Shown one piece after another: positions 7,810-15,425 of a stretch of DNA of 64,000 nt (position 1 is the stretch's first letter; each line of letters begins with the position of its first letter). Under the pieces are notes generated by a model. It had not been told where the DNA came from. It did no database searches and saw only the letters and a program-made list of their open reading frames with translations. Made by a program: the position numbers and the translations under genes. Source of the stretch: Verrucomicrobiota bacterium. GTDB taxonomy: Bacteria > Verrucomicrobiota > Verrucomicrobiia > Limisphaerales > PALSA-1396. The stretch spans positions 34,069-98,068 of the forward strand of contig JACQFP010000003.1 in the NCBI GenBank assembly GCA_016200005.1, given 5' to 3'.

Positions 7810-7998
7810 TTTGTTTGTTTGTTAGTTTGTGTGTCCCGTGTGTGAGGCGAATATCACAAAATGGCCTCAAACTGTCAACAGTTTTTTGAATTTTTTTTGA
7901 ACATTTTTCAAAAGGCCGTTTTGCGCCGTCCATACTGCGGTTTTGCGTCGGTTTTTCAAGGGTTTTTGCGGATTCAGGGCTGAAGGTTTGGGAGCGCA

Positions 7999-8104
7999 TG
8001 GGAAGTCGGCGGAGATACGAAAAAAGATTTAACCGCGAAATACACGAAATACGCGAAAGAATTCTTTTGGAAACCCGTTCGTGTATTTCGCGTGGTTCGC
8101 GGTT
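7999..8104. repeat. ACCGCGAAATAC hairpin upstream of the GxxExxY gene
   Basis: The arms AACCGCGAAATACACGAAAT (8031-8050) and TTCGTGTATTTCGCGTGGTT followed by CGCGGTT (8078-8104) form a strong hairpin of about 74 bases. It is preceded by GGGAAGTCGGCGGA (from about 8000), which recurs at 8639 before the third copy. The hairpin ends 33 bases before the start codon at 8138. The region 7810-8030 upstream is AT/T-rich and shows no gene. Confidence 0.75.
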
Positions 8105-8137
8105 TGAATCTGAATGGTTTGCGGTTAGTCTCCTCTC

Positions 8138-8554
8138 ATGAAAACAGAAATTCTCTACAAGGAGGAAAGCTACAAAATTGTCGGTGCGTGCTTCGAGGTT
8201 TATCGCGAGAAAGGCTGCGGATTCCTGGAGCAGGTTTATCAGGAGTGCATGGAGATCGAACTGCGATTGCAGGGTGTTTCTTTCGTGCCAAAGAAACCGC
8301 TCGCACTGGAATACAAAAATTGCCCGCTGCGCTCAACCTACGAGCCGGACTTCATCTGCCACGACAGGATCGTCCTCGAACTGCAAGCCGTGACCGAACT
8401 CACGGATGAACACCGCGCCCAAGTTCAGAATTATCTCAAGGCCACGCGACTGAAATTGGGATTGCTCGTGAACTTCGGGCATTATCCGAAGGCGCAGGTG
8501 GAACGTATCGTGGCCGAGAGAGGCCGATACTACCACAACCGGGAGAACTCTTAA
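8138..8554 (+). CDS. GxxExxY family protein
   Basis: This 138-residue protein carries the diagnostic G-x2-E-x2-Y motif at residues 28-34 (GFLEQVY). The family is related to PD-(D/E)xK nucleases. The acidic residues are present (Asp71 in YEPDF, Glu81 in LELQAV), but the catalytic Lys of the usual E-x-K is Gln83. Nuclease activity is therefore doubtful for this copy. The gene is enclosed by near-identical ACCGCGAAA hairpins, and its stop codon overlaps the first base of the downstream one. The function of the family is unknown. Confidence 0.85.
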   Translation: MKTEILYKEESYKIVGACFEVYREKGCGFLEQVYQECMEIELRLQGVSFVPKKPLALEYKNCPLRSTYEPDFICHDRIVLELQAVTELTDEHRAQVQNYLKATRLKLGLLVNFGHYPKAQVERIVAERGRYYHNRENS

Positions 8555-8623
8555 CCGCTAAATACGCCAATTACGCGAAAGGTTTTCCGAAATTCGTTCG
8601 TGTATTTCGCGTAGTTCGCGGTT
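8553..8623. repeat. ACCGCGAAATAC hairpin downstream of the GxxExxY gene
   Basis: The arms AACCGCTAAATACGCCAATT (from 8553) and TTCGTGTATTTCGCGTAGTT followed by CGCGGTT (to 8623) form a hairpin. Its first base is shared with the stop codon of the GxxExxY gene. It has the same orientation and length as the copy at 8031-8104. Confidence 0.75.
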
Positions 8624-8638
8624 AATCTGCCTCGTGCT

Positions 8639-8744
8639 TGGGAAGTCGGCGGACGTGCCAACGAAAATTTCAACCGCTAAATACGCCAAACACGCGAAAA
8701 GTTTTTCTGGAATTCCGTTCGTGTATTTCGCGTGGTTCGCGGTT
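8639..8744. repeat. Third ACCGCGAAATAC hairpin with GGGAAGTCGGCGGA leader
   Basis: The leader GGGAAGTCGGCGGA (8639) is followed by arms CAACCGCTAAATACGCCAAA (8671) and TTCGTGTATTTCGCGTGGTT/CGCGGTT (to 8744). This repeats the arrangement at 7999-8104 without a following GxxExxY gene. A partial CACGGAT unit (ATCCGTGGTC) follows at 8749. Confidence 0.7.
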
Positions 8745-8888
8745 AAGTCATCCGTGGTCAAAGTCCTTCGAGTTCGTCAATGGTGGAACGATTCTGCCCG
8801 GCTGCATCAAGTTGAATTCTCCAGCGGCGATGGATTAAAACCCGCCGCAATGTTTGACTTGCCCTGGCAGCCTCTTTATGTTGCCTGC

Positions 8889-9092
8889 ATGACCGCGCTT
8901 GAAGAACGCCGCATTAAAGTCCTGCTGAAGGACGCCGTCGTTGAAGTTCTCGAAGAACGCCACGACCTCTTGCGTGAGGCTTTGCAGGAAAGTTTGGAGG
9001 ACATGGCCATGCTCAGGGCCATTCAAGACGGGGAAAAGTCCCGGCTCACAAGTCGCAAAAAAATCTTTCAACGACTCGCACACCCGGCGTGA
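8889..9092 (+). CDS. Probable antitoxin of a RelE/ParE-type module
   Basis: This 67-residue acidic helical protein starts MTALEERRIKVLLKDAVVEV. It continues with LEERHDLLREALQESLEDMA, typical of small Verrucomicrobiota antitoxins partnered with RelE-like toxins. An in-frame ATG at 8850 is an alternative start that would add 13 residues. Neither start has a clear ribosome binding site. The stop overlaps the GTG start of the toxin (GTGA at 9089-9092), indicating translational coupling. Confidence 0.7.
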   Translation: MTALEERRIKVLLKDAVVEVLEERHDLLREALQESLEDMAMLRAIQDGEKSRLTSRKKIFQRLAHPA

Positions 9093-9355
9093 AGACCTCT
9101 TTCCGCGAATCCTTCGACGCGGACCTGTCCGATATTAGAGACCCCGCATTGCTTCGCCGGATCAGGAAAGTCATCGAGCAAGTAGAAGCCGTCCGAACCT
9201 TCCTGCAGATTCCCAACCTCAAGCGTCTGGAAGCGACTGGCAAGTACTACCGCATTCGCGTGGGCAATTACCGCGTCGGTTTTGTTTTCGAGCGCGGTGC
9301 GGTGACGTTTGTGCGTTGCCTACATCGCAAGGAAATCTACCGCTACTTCCCTTGA
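9089..9355 (+). CDS. RelE/ParE family toxin
   Basis: This 88-residue protein starts at the GTG at 9089. It has the RelE/ParE fold signature: an N-terminal strand, two helices (LLRRIRKVIEQVEAV), then KYYRIRVGNYRVGFVFE and a last strand VRCLHRKEIYRYF. The Arg and Tyr residues of the YRIRVGNYRVGF segment match the usual substrate-contacting region of the mRNA-cleaving branch. It forms a type II module with the overlapping upstream gene. Confidence 0.82.
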   Translation: MKTSFRESFDADLSDIRDPALLRRIRKVIEQVEAVRTFLQIPNLKRLEATGKYYRIRVGNYRVGFVFERGAVTFVRCLHRKEIYRYFP

Positions 9356-9446
9356 TGTTTGCACTGTGGAGCTTAACCACGGATGACGCGAAAAACCGGA
9401 GCTTGAATGCGCCGAGAAACGGTGAAACTCCCTCCCCATGAACCTC

Positions 9447-9515
9447 GTAGCAGCGGACGTGAGTCCGCTCCATCTGAATCCGATGAAAGTCAGAGCCGAC
9501 TCACCTCTTTCGCGC
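9447..9515. repeat. GTAGCAGCGGACGTGAGTC hairpin
   Basis: The arm CGTAGCAGCGGACGTGAGTC, the centre CCGCTCCATCTGAATCCGAT and an inverted GACTCACCTC arm form a hairpin-like repeat. A closer copy with both arms complete is at 31462-31519, in front of the TorD-family chaperone. Region 9356-9748 contains only repeats. Confidence 0.6.
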
Positions 9516-9534
9516 GTATTTCGCGGTTCCATCT

Positions 9535-9776
9535 GCTCTTTTTTAGCTGAATAATCAGAGCCTCGTTACTTCGGCAGTGGAGATGGACCGCGAAATACGC
9601 GGAACACACGGACAGCCGGAGCGTGACGCCCTGGAAACAGTTAAACTTCATCACTCGCCAAGTCTGGATTTCCTTTTCCGAAAAGCCTTCTCACTTTCGC
9701 GTATTCCGCGTATTTCGCGGTTCAACATGCTTCTGTTTGGCCGAAAAGTCAGAGTCTCCTCACGTCGTCTCCTACC
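9535..9776. repeat. Composite ACCGCGAAA / GTCTCCTCACG repeat overlapping a gene end
   Basis: A fragment (GCTCTTTTTTAGCTGAATAATCAGAG-like) starts at 9535. The hairpin arms run from 9587 (ACCGCGAAATACGC) to 9722 (TATTTCGCGGTT). A GTCAGAGTCTCCTCACG unit then runs to 9776. This last unit encodes the final eight residues and stop codon of the dehydrogenase gene that ends at 9749. Confidence 0.7.
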
Positions 9777-10945
9777 AAAACTTTCAGTGACTCGGTTGTC
9801 GGATGGGCGGCCAGATCGATGGCAGCGGCGGTTTGCGCCAATGGAAATTGGTGAGTGATGAGCGGACGCACGTCGAGCCGCCGGGAAAAGACCAGTTGAG
9901 CAACTTTTTTTTGCAACGTGAAGTCGGCTGAGTAACTGCCGAGCAAATCCTTTTCATCAACGCACACCGTGGTGAGATCAACAGCGGTCGGGGGGCCGCG
10001 ACGCGTGTGGGCGAAGAGGAGCATCTGTCCACCGCACCGGACCAGTTGCATCGCTTGCTGCGCCACTGCATCCGAAGGCACGGCGATGATCGCGGCGTCG
10101 AGGCCGCGACCGTGGGTGATTTTCTTTGTGAGTTGCGTCAATGCACCGCTCGCATCAGGTTCACTCACGAACCTCGGCGGAACCGATTGTCGAACCGCCC
10201 CCTCACCCCAACCCTCTCCCCCTCCGCGGGGGAGAGGGTGACGAAGTCGGGTGAGGGGATGTTCGGCTTTCCCTGCGTTAAAGGTCCAGCGCGCGCCGAA
10301 TTTTTCCGCGAGTTGCAAACGAGGGTTCAACAAATCACTCGCGATTACGTTTACGCGTCGCAGTCGCAGCAGGCGCGTGAACATCAACCCGATGGGTCCC
10401 TGTCCCGCCACCAGAACCGTGTCGCCCGGCAGCAGGTTCAAACGGTTGATGGCCTTGAGGATGGTGTTCACCGGTTCGAGCATGGCGCCTTCGGCAAACG
10501 AATTGCGCGACGGAATCTTGACGACGCCGGGGAGCACGAATGGCATCACGCGCACATATTCGGCGTAACCACCGCCCGCCGATTCAAAGCCGGCGGTGAT
10601 GCCAGTGCGCTTGTACCGTGCGCATTGGGCAAAGGAATGATGGCGGCAGGCGTGACATTCCAGACATGGAATATGGTGATGCAACGCAACGCGGTCGCCA
10701 ATGTGAAAACCTTTCACGCGCGCGCCGACGCGCACAATGGTGCCGGCGGTTTCATGGCCGAAGATGCGCGGCGGCGGGACGGTGCCGTACTGAATTTTTT
10801 TGATGTCGGTGGGGCAGACACCGCACGCTGCGACCTTTACCAACAGTTCACCGCCCTGGATGCGCGGTACGGGGACGGTCTCGACGCGCAGATCATTGGG
10901 TCCGCGATAGACGACGGCGCGCATGGTTTTGGGAATGACGAACAC
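9749..10945 (-). CDS. Zinc-dependent alcohol/polyol dehydrogenase (MDR family)
   Basis: This 398-residue medium-chain dehydrogenase has a catalytic-zinc Cys in ACGVCPTD, GHETAGTIVRVG with the zinc-site His and Glu, and four structural-zinc Cys in PCLECHACRHHSFAQC. The nucleotide-binding loop is VLVAGQGPIGLM. The layout resembles sorbitol/threonine dehydrogenases; the substrate is unknown. Two repeats have altered it. A palindromic element at 10198-10257 adds about 20-30 Pro/Gly/Arg-rich residues between the Rossmann core and ASGALTQLTKKI. The C-terminal VGDDVRRL is encoded by a GTCTCCTCACG repeat. Start ATG at 10945; MRAVVYRG at 10921 is an alternative. Confidence 0.85.
   Translation of the reverse strand: MFVIPKTMRAVVYRGPNDLRVETVPVPRIQGGELLVKVAACGVCPTDIKKIQYGTVPPPRIFGHETAGTIVRVGARVKGFHIGDRVALHHHIPCLECHACRHHSFAQCARYKRTGITAGFESAGGGYAEYVRVMPFVLPGVVKIPSRNSFAEGAMLEPVNTILKAINRLNLLPGDTVLVAGQGPIGLMFTRLLRLRRVNVIASDLLNPRLQLAEKFGARWTFNAGKAEHPLTRLRHPLPRGGGEGWGEGAVRQSVPPRFVSEPDASGALTQLTKKITHGRGLDAAIIAVPSDAVAQQAMQLVRCGGQMLLFAHTRRGPPTAVDLTTVCVDEKDLLGSYSADFTLQKKVAQLVFSRRLDVRPLITHQFPLAQTAAAIDLAAHPTTESLKVLVGDDVRRL
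10198..10257. repeat. CCCCTCACCC...GGGTGAGGGG palindrome inside a CDS
   Basis: Inverted ends CCCCTCACCC and GGGTGAGGGG surround an inner stem CCCTCTCCCC/GGGGGAGAGGG. The element lies in frame within the zinc dehydrogenase gene. Related palindromes are in the lipoprotein gene (12387-12461) and in the small gene of the molybdoenzyme cluster (29811-29975). Confidence 0.75.
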
Positions 10946-11107
10946 AAGGAAGTTTTAACCACGGATGAACCGGATGGACACTGATTTTTTGAAAGAGTAA
11001 TTCGCCGTAGGAGACGACACTGAATAAAAATCCGAAATCCGAAGCTCGAAATTCGAAATGAAATCAAAGTGATTGGCCGAATTGATTGTCGAAGACGAAA
11101 CGCGGCA

Positions 11108-11340
11108 GGGCGCGACCTCCGGGCGCGCCGCAGGCCAACCTCACGAAGGACGGCAGCGCATTTTCGGACGGCGCGCGCGGCAGCGGCGCGTTCGGAGAAC
11201 GCGCGCTGACCATGACAGCGCGCCCGGAGGTCGCGACCTACCTTCAGACTCTGTCTGAAAAAATCGAAGTCCGAAGTCAGATTTCCGCCGTCCGCGTACC
11301 GACCTCCGTCTTCCGTCCTCTGACCTCTGACTTCTGACTT
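11108..11340. repeat. Repeat tract between the dehydrogenase and lipoprotein genes
   Basis: An inverted pair of GCGCGACCTCCGGGCGCGC units lies at 11108-11126 and 11219-11236, spaced about 90 bp apart. It is followed by a GAAGTCCGAAGTCAG / CTCTGACTTCTGACTTCTGA tract at 11265-11342. Region 10946-11344 contains no credible gene. A partial CCACGGATGAACCGGAT unit lies at 10957, and TCCGAAATCCGAAGC-type simple repeats lie near 11032. Confidence 0.6.
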
Positions 11341-11344
11341 CTGA

Positions 11345-13126
11345 TCACGGTTTCGTCGGGGTGGCGGCGGGCTGTGGCATCGCGTCGGGCGGCACCGGAG
11401 GCGGCGCCAGAAAAGTGTGCAGGCCGCGCGGAAATTGCGGTGATTCCAGCCAGTCGGCGAGGAAATGGAGTTCAAGCGCCGAGAAGCCGATGGTGGACTT
11501 GCGCAGGAAATGCAGTTTGTCAGGCTCGGGACTAGTCACCATCGTGTCACATGCGCCCAATTTAGTTTCGAGCGTCTTCGTCCAGAGGATGGCCGCCGAG
11601 TCGGAAGGGATTTGCGGCGTTTTCGAAATGTAGCGGACGAGCTGGCCCAAGTATAGCCAGGTTACGATTCGATCGCCGGTGATTTCCCAATCCAGATAGA
11701 CAAGGTTGGTCCACGGAGAAACGAGTTTGACCATGTCGTAGGACGGCGCTTCCAAAATGGGATAGGGCGGTACGGTGCCGCCGAAGGCGTAATCAACGCC
11801 GTTGGTGCTGTAGGATCGAAAGAATGGTGAAAGAAAAGGAATTCCCTTTGCAGTAACGCCGTTCTGATTTTCCGCCCAACCGAACTTTCCATTGTCAGTG
11901 GTGGCGAGCAGCGGATTGACTGCGTCCATGAGCCGGGCGGAAAGCGCGTGGACCTGATTGCTGGCGTCAGTCATCGGCGCGGCGAAATAAGTTTGAGCGG
12001 GCAATCCCGGGATCGTCCAGAGAAACACCTGGTTGGGCGGCGGCGCGGTGAAAAGCCCGCGCAGCGATTCCGACGAGGCCAGCCACGGTCGGAGCCCTCG
12101 AACTGCGGTGAACCCAACCAGCGGTTCGCCAATAAGATTTGTTGGGATGCTCCACGCATCAAATTCGAGCGTCACCGGTTTGGGGAATATCAAATCGCCT
12201 TCGGTGCGGACGCTTTGGCCGTCGGGGGTAGCTCTCAACGTGACGCGCGGGGTGTTTCCCGGGGGTTTCCAATCCGGGACAAAAAGTTTGGTGATGGTCG
12301 CAAGATCGACGTTTGCGTCCAGCCAATGATTCGTGGCCGGCAAGGAGCGACTCCCCGAACCCGAGTCCGCAAATCGAGTCCCTGAACCCACCCCTTGCCC
12401 CTCCAAGGAGGGGAGCTGCGCAGGGTGGATTGTTCCCCTCTTGGGAGGGGTCAGGGGTGGGTCGGTCGGTGCCCGTTTCAGGCGTATCGGCGAGTGCTCC
12501 TGGTCGATCCGCGCGATGATTTCGCCGAGCAACGCGTTCGTGTCCGAGGCCGCGCCCACCACGGTCCACTGGCCGGCACGCGTCAGTTCAATGAGTTTGG
12601 GCGCATCGTGTTTTTTGAGCGACCAGCCGCGCAGCCCGTTCGTCGCCGGCACGGTTCGGAGGGTGGTCAACGATTCCATCACGGCGGCAAGATTGGTTTC
12701 CCAAAGCGCGGCGCGGTTGTCATCCAGTCGTATGGCGAAGACGATTTGCGCGGGTTGATCCGTCGGCTGCCGGACTTCCGTGTAAGATTCTTCCTGCACG
12801 AGATCGTCGAGCAAAGGGCGCAAGCGCGCGCTGGCCGTGTTCGCAGCATTCGTCTCGCCGCGGAGCAGCCGCCAGGGGGCCGTGGAGAGCTTGTCGAGCG
12901 TCTGCGCTTCAAGCTTCACGCTTTCGGGCAGGTTCCAAATCGCCATGAACGGCGCGTCGTTGGTCCGCGCCGCGATCCACTTTTTACCGAGCCAATGCAG
13001 ATGCGAAACGCTGACTGCGTTTGACTTCATTGTTGCGTTCGGTGGTGCTGGCGGCGGTGTTGAACTGGATGCGGGAGGCGCGGACTTCTTGCAGCCGGCT
13101 AACAGCACGGCGACCAGCGGTGACAT
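11345..13126 (-). CDS. Lipoprotein of unknown function, paralogue 1 (with repeat insertion)
   Basis: The ATG at 13126 gives a 593-residue protein starting MSPLVAVLLAGCKKS. LAGC is a lipobox, so Cys12 is the probable lipidated residue. The frame upstream translates repeat DNA; a CTG or other start slightly upstream would add a positively charged n-region. The body matches the neighbouring protein encoded at 13517-15166 along its length (HLHWLGKKW, LRPLLDDLVQEESY, GFTAVRGLRPWLAS, LDWEITG, LEHFL-type tail DWLESPQFPRGL). Relative to that paralogue it contains about 45 extra residues (PPLTPPKRG..., LPSLEGQGVGSG...) from a palindromic repeat. Function unknown. Confidence 0.78.
   Translation of the reverse strand: MSPLVAVLLAGCKKSAPPASSSTPPPAPPNATMKSNAVSVSHLHWLGKKWIAARTNDAPFMAIWNLPESVKLEAQTLDKLSTAPWRLLRGETNAANTASARLRPLLDDLVQEESYTEVRQPTDQPAQIVFAIRLDDNRAALWETNLAAVMESLTTLRTVPATNGLRGWSLKKHDAPKLIELTRAGQWTVVGAASDTNALLGEIIARIDQEHSPIRLKRAPTDPPLTPPKRGTIHPAQLPSLEGQGVGSGTRFADSGSGSRSLPATNHWLDANVDLATITKLFVPDWKPPGNTPRVTLRATPDGQSVRTEGDLIFPKPVTLEFDAWSIPTNLIGEPLVGFTAVRGLRPWLASSESLRGLFTAPPPNQVFLWTIPGLPAQTYFAAPMTDASNQVHALSARLMDAVNPLLATTDNGKFGWAENQNGVTAKGIPFLSPFFRSYSTNGVDYAFGGTVPPYPILEAPSYDMVKLVSPWTNLVYLDWEITGDRIVTWLYLGQLVRYISKTPQIPSDSAAILWTKTLETKLGACDTMVTSPEPDKLHFLRKSTIGFSALELHFLADWLESPQFPRGLHTFLAPPPVPPDAMPQPAATPTKP
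12387..12461. repeat. CCCACCCCTTGCCCCTCC palindrome inside lipoprotein CDS
   Basis: The ends CCCACCCCTTGCCCCTCC and GGAGGGGTCAGGGGTGGG pair at 16 of 18 positions. The 75-bp element and flanking DNA add an in-frame Pro/Gly-rich segment absent from the neighbouring paralogue, which continues directly from EIVARIQRDHAP to TNYWLEADLD. Confidence 0.8.
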
Positions 13127-13189
13127 GAAAATGAAACTCTTAACCAGAGCGATGCAGTTCAAAGGAACGGGGAGCGCAGCCGCCACGGC

Positions 13190-13500
13190 TGCTGTTCGGC
13201 GCGCCCTCGCGCCGAACCCTTCGCACGGCGGAAGTGCGAATTGGTGCCCACGCTCGCACGCGAAGGCCGACGACGAGGGCGTCGTCGGCTGCGCCCGAGG
13301 CGGGCGCGCTCCCCGATGCCGATTGAATCGCCCGGACTTAAGTCTGGTAAACATACGGCCCGGTGTTGTGCCAAAAGTGAAACCGTTTCGCAAATGGAAT
13401 CAGAACCAAGATTTGAAATCAGAAAGTAGAAAGCAGAGATCCGAGGCCCGAAATCCGATTTCCGTCCTCCGCCTTCCGAACCGAGCCTCGTGACCTCGAC
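13190..13500. repeat. GC-rich and GAAATCCG-type repeats between the lipoprotein genes
   Basis: Region 13127-13516 has no credible gene. It holds a GC-rich tract with internal inverted segments (GCGCCCTCGCGCCGAACC, GACGACGAGGGCGTCGTCGG), a TTTGAAATCAGAAAGTAGAA / TCCGTCCTCCGCCTTCCG tract at 13405-13470, and a GAGCCTCGTGACCTCGACGC half-unit at 13480-13500. Confidence 0.55.
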
Positions 13501-13516
13501 GCTTACGGAAGCATAT

Positions 13517-15166
13517 TTATGGTTTCGCCGGTGCGGTACTTGGCGGTGTTGCACCAGCAGGCGAAACGAGTTGAGAATAAAGACCGCGCGGAAACTGTGG
13601 TGATTCCAGCCAATCAACCAACAGTTGCAATTCCGGCGCCGTCAACCCCGCGGTGGACTTGCGAATGAAGGACAGTTGATTCGTTCCGGTGCGCGTGACC
13701 AGGGTCGTGCACTTGTCCAGTCGGGACGACACAACCCGCAACCAGTTCATGCTCGCGGAATCCATTGTCAATTGCGCGTGGCGGAAGGCCAGACGCGCCA
13801 CCTGGCCGATGTAAAGCCACGATTCGATGCGCGGGCCGGTAACCTCCCAGTCGTAATAAACAAGGTTCGTTCGCCGCAACACGTCGTGGATCATCCCGGG
13901 CGACGGCGGACGGTTGGTTTCCAGGCCTGCGGCCGGGAGCAAGCCACCGAACGCAAAGGCATCGTTTCCCGCGCCAACCGCTTTCACGAAAGGCGCCAGC
14001 ACTGGCAGCCCTGCCCACATGGCGGCATCCGCATCCGAGGCGCGGACAAAATTCCCGACGCCGTGGGCCGCCAGCCACGGATTGCCATCGCGCAGCAAGA
14101 CATCCGCCAGAGGGCGCAACCCGCCGCCCGGCTGCAGCAGCGGAGCGGCAAAGTAAGTTTGAATGGGAACCCCGTCCATGGCCCAGAAGCAAACCTGGTT
14201 GGGTGGCGGCCCGACTTGAAGATCGTTCCACTTTTTCCACGAAGCCAACCACGGTTGGAAGCCGCGCACGGCCGTGAAACTGATCAGTGGATCGCGCACC
14301 AGGTTGGTTGGGATGTTCCAAGGCTCCAATTCACCCAGGAGCGGACGGGCGAAGATCAAATCGCCGTGAGTCAGCACATTGCCGCCGTCGCCCGTCACGT
14401 GGATCGAGAGCCGCGGCAATTCTTCCGGCAGATTCCAGTCGTGCACCAACGCACCCGCGACTCGCTGGAGATCGAGGTCGGCTTCGAGCCAATAGTTCGT
14501 TGACGGTGCCGGAAACGGTGCATGGTCGCGCTGGATTCGAGCAACGATCTCGCCGAGCAACACATTGGTCGCCTGCGCCACACCCAAAAGCGTCCAGTTG
14601 CCCACTCGCTTCAATTCAATGAGGTTCGGCGAGCGCGTCTGCTGGATCGACCAACCGCGTCCCCCGTCCTGCAGGAGCATGTTCTGCACGCCGGTGAGCG
14701 AAGCCACCACGACCGCGAGATTGGTCCGCCATAAACCGGAATGCGGTTCATCCAGCTTGATGGCGAACGCCAGTTCCCCAGCCTGATTCGCCACCTGTCG
14801 AAATTCGACGTAGGATTCCTGCTGCACCAAGTCATCGAGCAGCGGTCGCAACAGCGCTGTCGGGGCGTTTGCCACCTCCGCCTCACCGCGCCACAACCGC
14901 CACGGGGCAACCGAAAGTTTGTCCAAGCTCTGCGCCTGCAGTTTCGCGCTTTCGGGCAGTCCCCAAAGACGCATGAAGTAGTAGGCACTGGCTTCTATCC
15001 CAAGGCGTTTCTTGCCCAGCCAATGAACGCGCACGACGGTGTTCGATGCCAGGGGCGCGGTTGCCGACGGTGCAGGCGGAAGGTTGGATCCGGATTTCCG
15101 GCAACCCGCGCCAGACACGAAAACGAGCGCCATCAAAAGACGGGGCAGGATTTGTCGGATGTGCAT
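13517..15166 (-). CDS. Lipoprotein of unknown function, paralogue 2
   Basis: The ATG at 15166 gives 549 residues starting MHIRQILPRLLMALVFVSGA, with lipobox SGAGC and Cys22 as the probable lipidation site. The protein is homologous throughout to the product of 11345-13126. Both carry WLGKK, KLQAQSLDKLSVAPWRL, LRPLLDDLVQQESY, a WNIPTNLVRDPLISFTAVRG segment and a conserved DWLESPQFPRGL end followed by a Pro/Ala-rich tail. It lacks the repeat-derived insertion. The pair arose by tandem duplication. No enzyme motif is recognised; DUF3352-like surface proteins are a loose comparison only. Confidence 0.78.
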   Translation of the reverse strand: MHIRQILPRLLMALVFVSGAGCRKSGSNLPPAPSATAPLASNTVVRVHWLGKKRLGIEASAYYFMRLWGLPESAKLQAQSLDKLSVAPWRLWRGEAEVANAPTALLRPLLDDLVQQESYVEFRQVANQAGELAFAIKLDEPHSGLWRTNLAVVVASLTGVQNMLLQDGGRGWSIQQTRSPNLIELKRVGNWTLLGVAQATNVLLGEIVARIQRDHAPFPAPSTNYWLEADLDLQRVAGALVHDWNLPEELPRLSIHVTGDGGNVLTHGDLIFARPLLGELEPWNIPTNLVRDPLISFTAVRGFQPWLASWKKWNDLQVGPPPNQVCFWAMDGVPIQTYFAAPLLQPGGGLRPLADVLLRDGNPWLAAHGVGNFVRASDADAAMWAGLPVLAPFVKAVGAGNDAFAFGGLLPAAGLETNRPPSPGMIHDVLRRTNLVYYDWEVTGPRIESWLYIGQVARLAFRHAQLTMDSASMNWLRVVSSRLDKCTTLVTRTGTNQLSFIRKSTAGLTAPELQLLVDWLESPQFPRGLYSQLVSPAGATPPSTAPAKP

Positions 15167-15226
15167 GGCGCGTCGTTTAGTGCCAGAGTACGCGAGGTTT
15201 CGCAAACAGAATAAACCCGACTTCGC

Positions 15227-15373
15227 GTAGGAGTCGAGGTCACGAGACGCTGGTCGGAGGAGGGAGGAGGGAGGCCAGAGGTCAGCGGACGGAAGGCGGA
15301 GGACGGATTTCACCTTTCAGTTTTCAGTTTTTCAGCTTTTTTCAGTAGGAGTCTCCTCACGTCGTCTCCTACT
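15227..15373. repeat. GTAGGAGTCGAGGTCACGAG inverted repeat with GA/CT tract
   Basis: The arm GTAGGAGTCGAGGTCACGAG at 15227 and the arm GAGTCTCCTCACGTCGTCTC/CTAC ending at 15373 are inverted partners. They enclose a GGAGGGAGG tract and a TTTCAGTTTTCAG tract. It lies upstream of both divergent neighbours (15166 minus, 15426 plus). Confidence 0.6.
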
Positions 15374-15425
15374 TTGTTTGTTTCCAAACTTGCATGTAGG
15401 ATTGACTGCTCGTTAGCTTTCGTTC

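Noticed and set aside
1622..9776. CRISPR array interpretation of the interspersed repeats
   Set aside because: Repeats differ in length, are palindromic and irregularly spaced, and no cas gene is present.
10007..10984. Long plus-strand frame opposite the zinc dehydrogenase
   Set aside because: It is an antisense shadow with Arg/Ala-rich composition and no motif; the dehydrogenase on the other strand has intact zinc and nucleotide motifs.
4957..15373. Classical insertion sequences
   Set aside because: No transposase with a DDE, HUH or serine/tyrosine recombinase signature is found; the repeats are short, non-coding hairpins.
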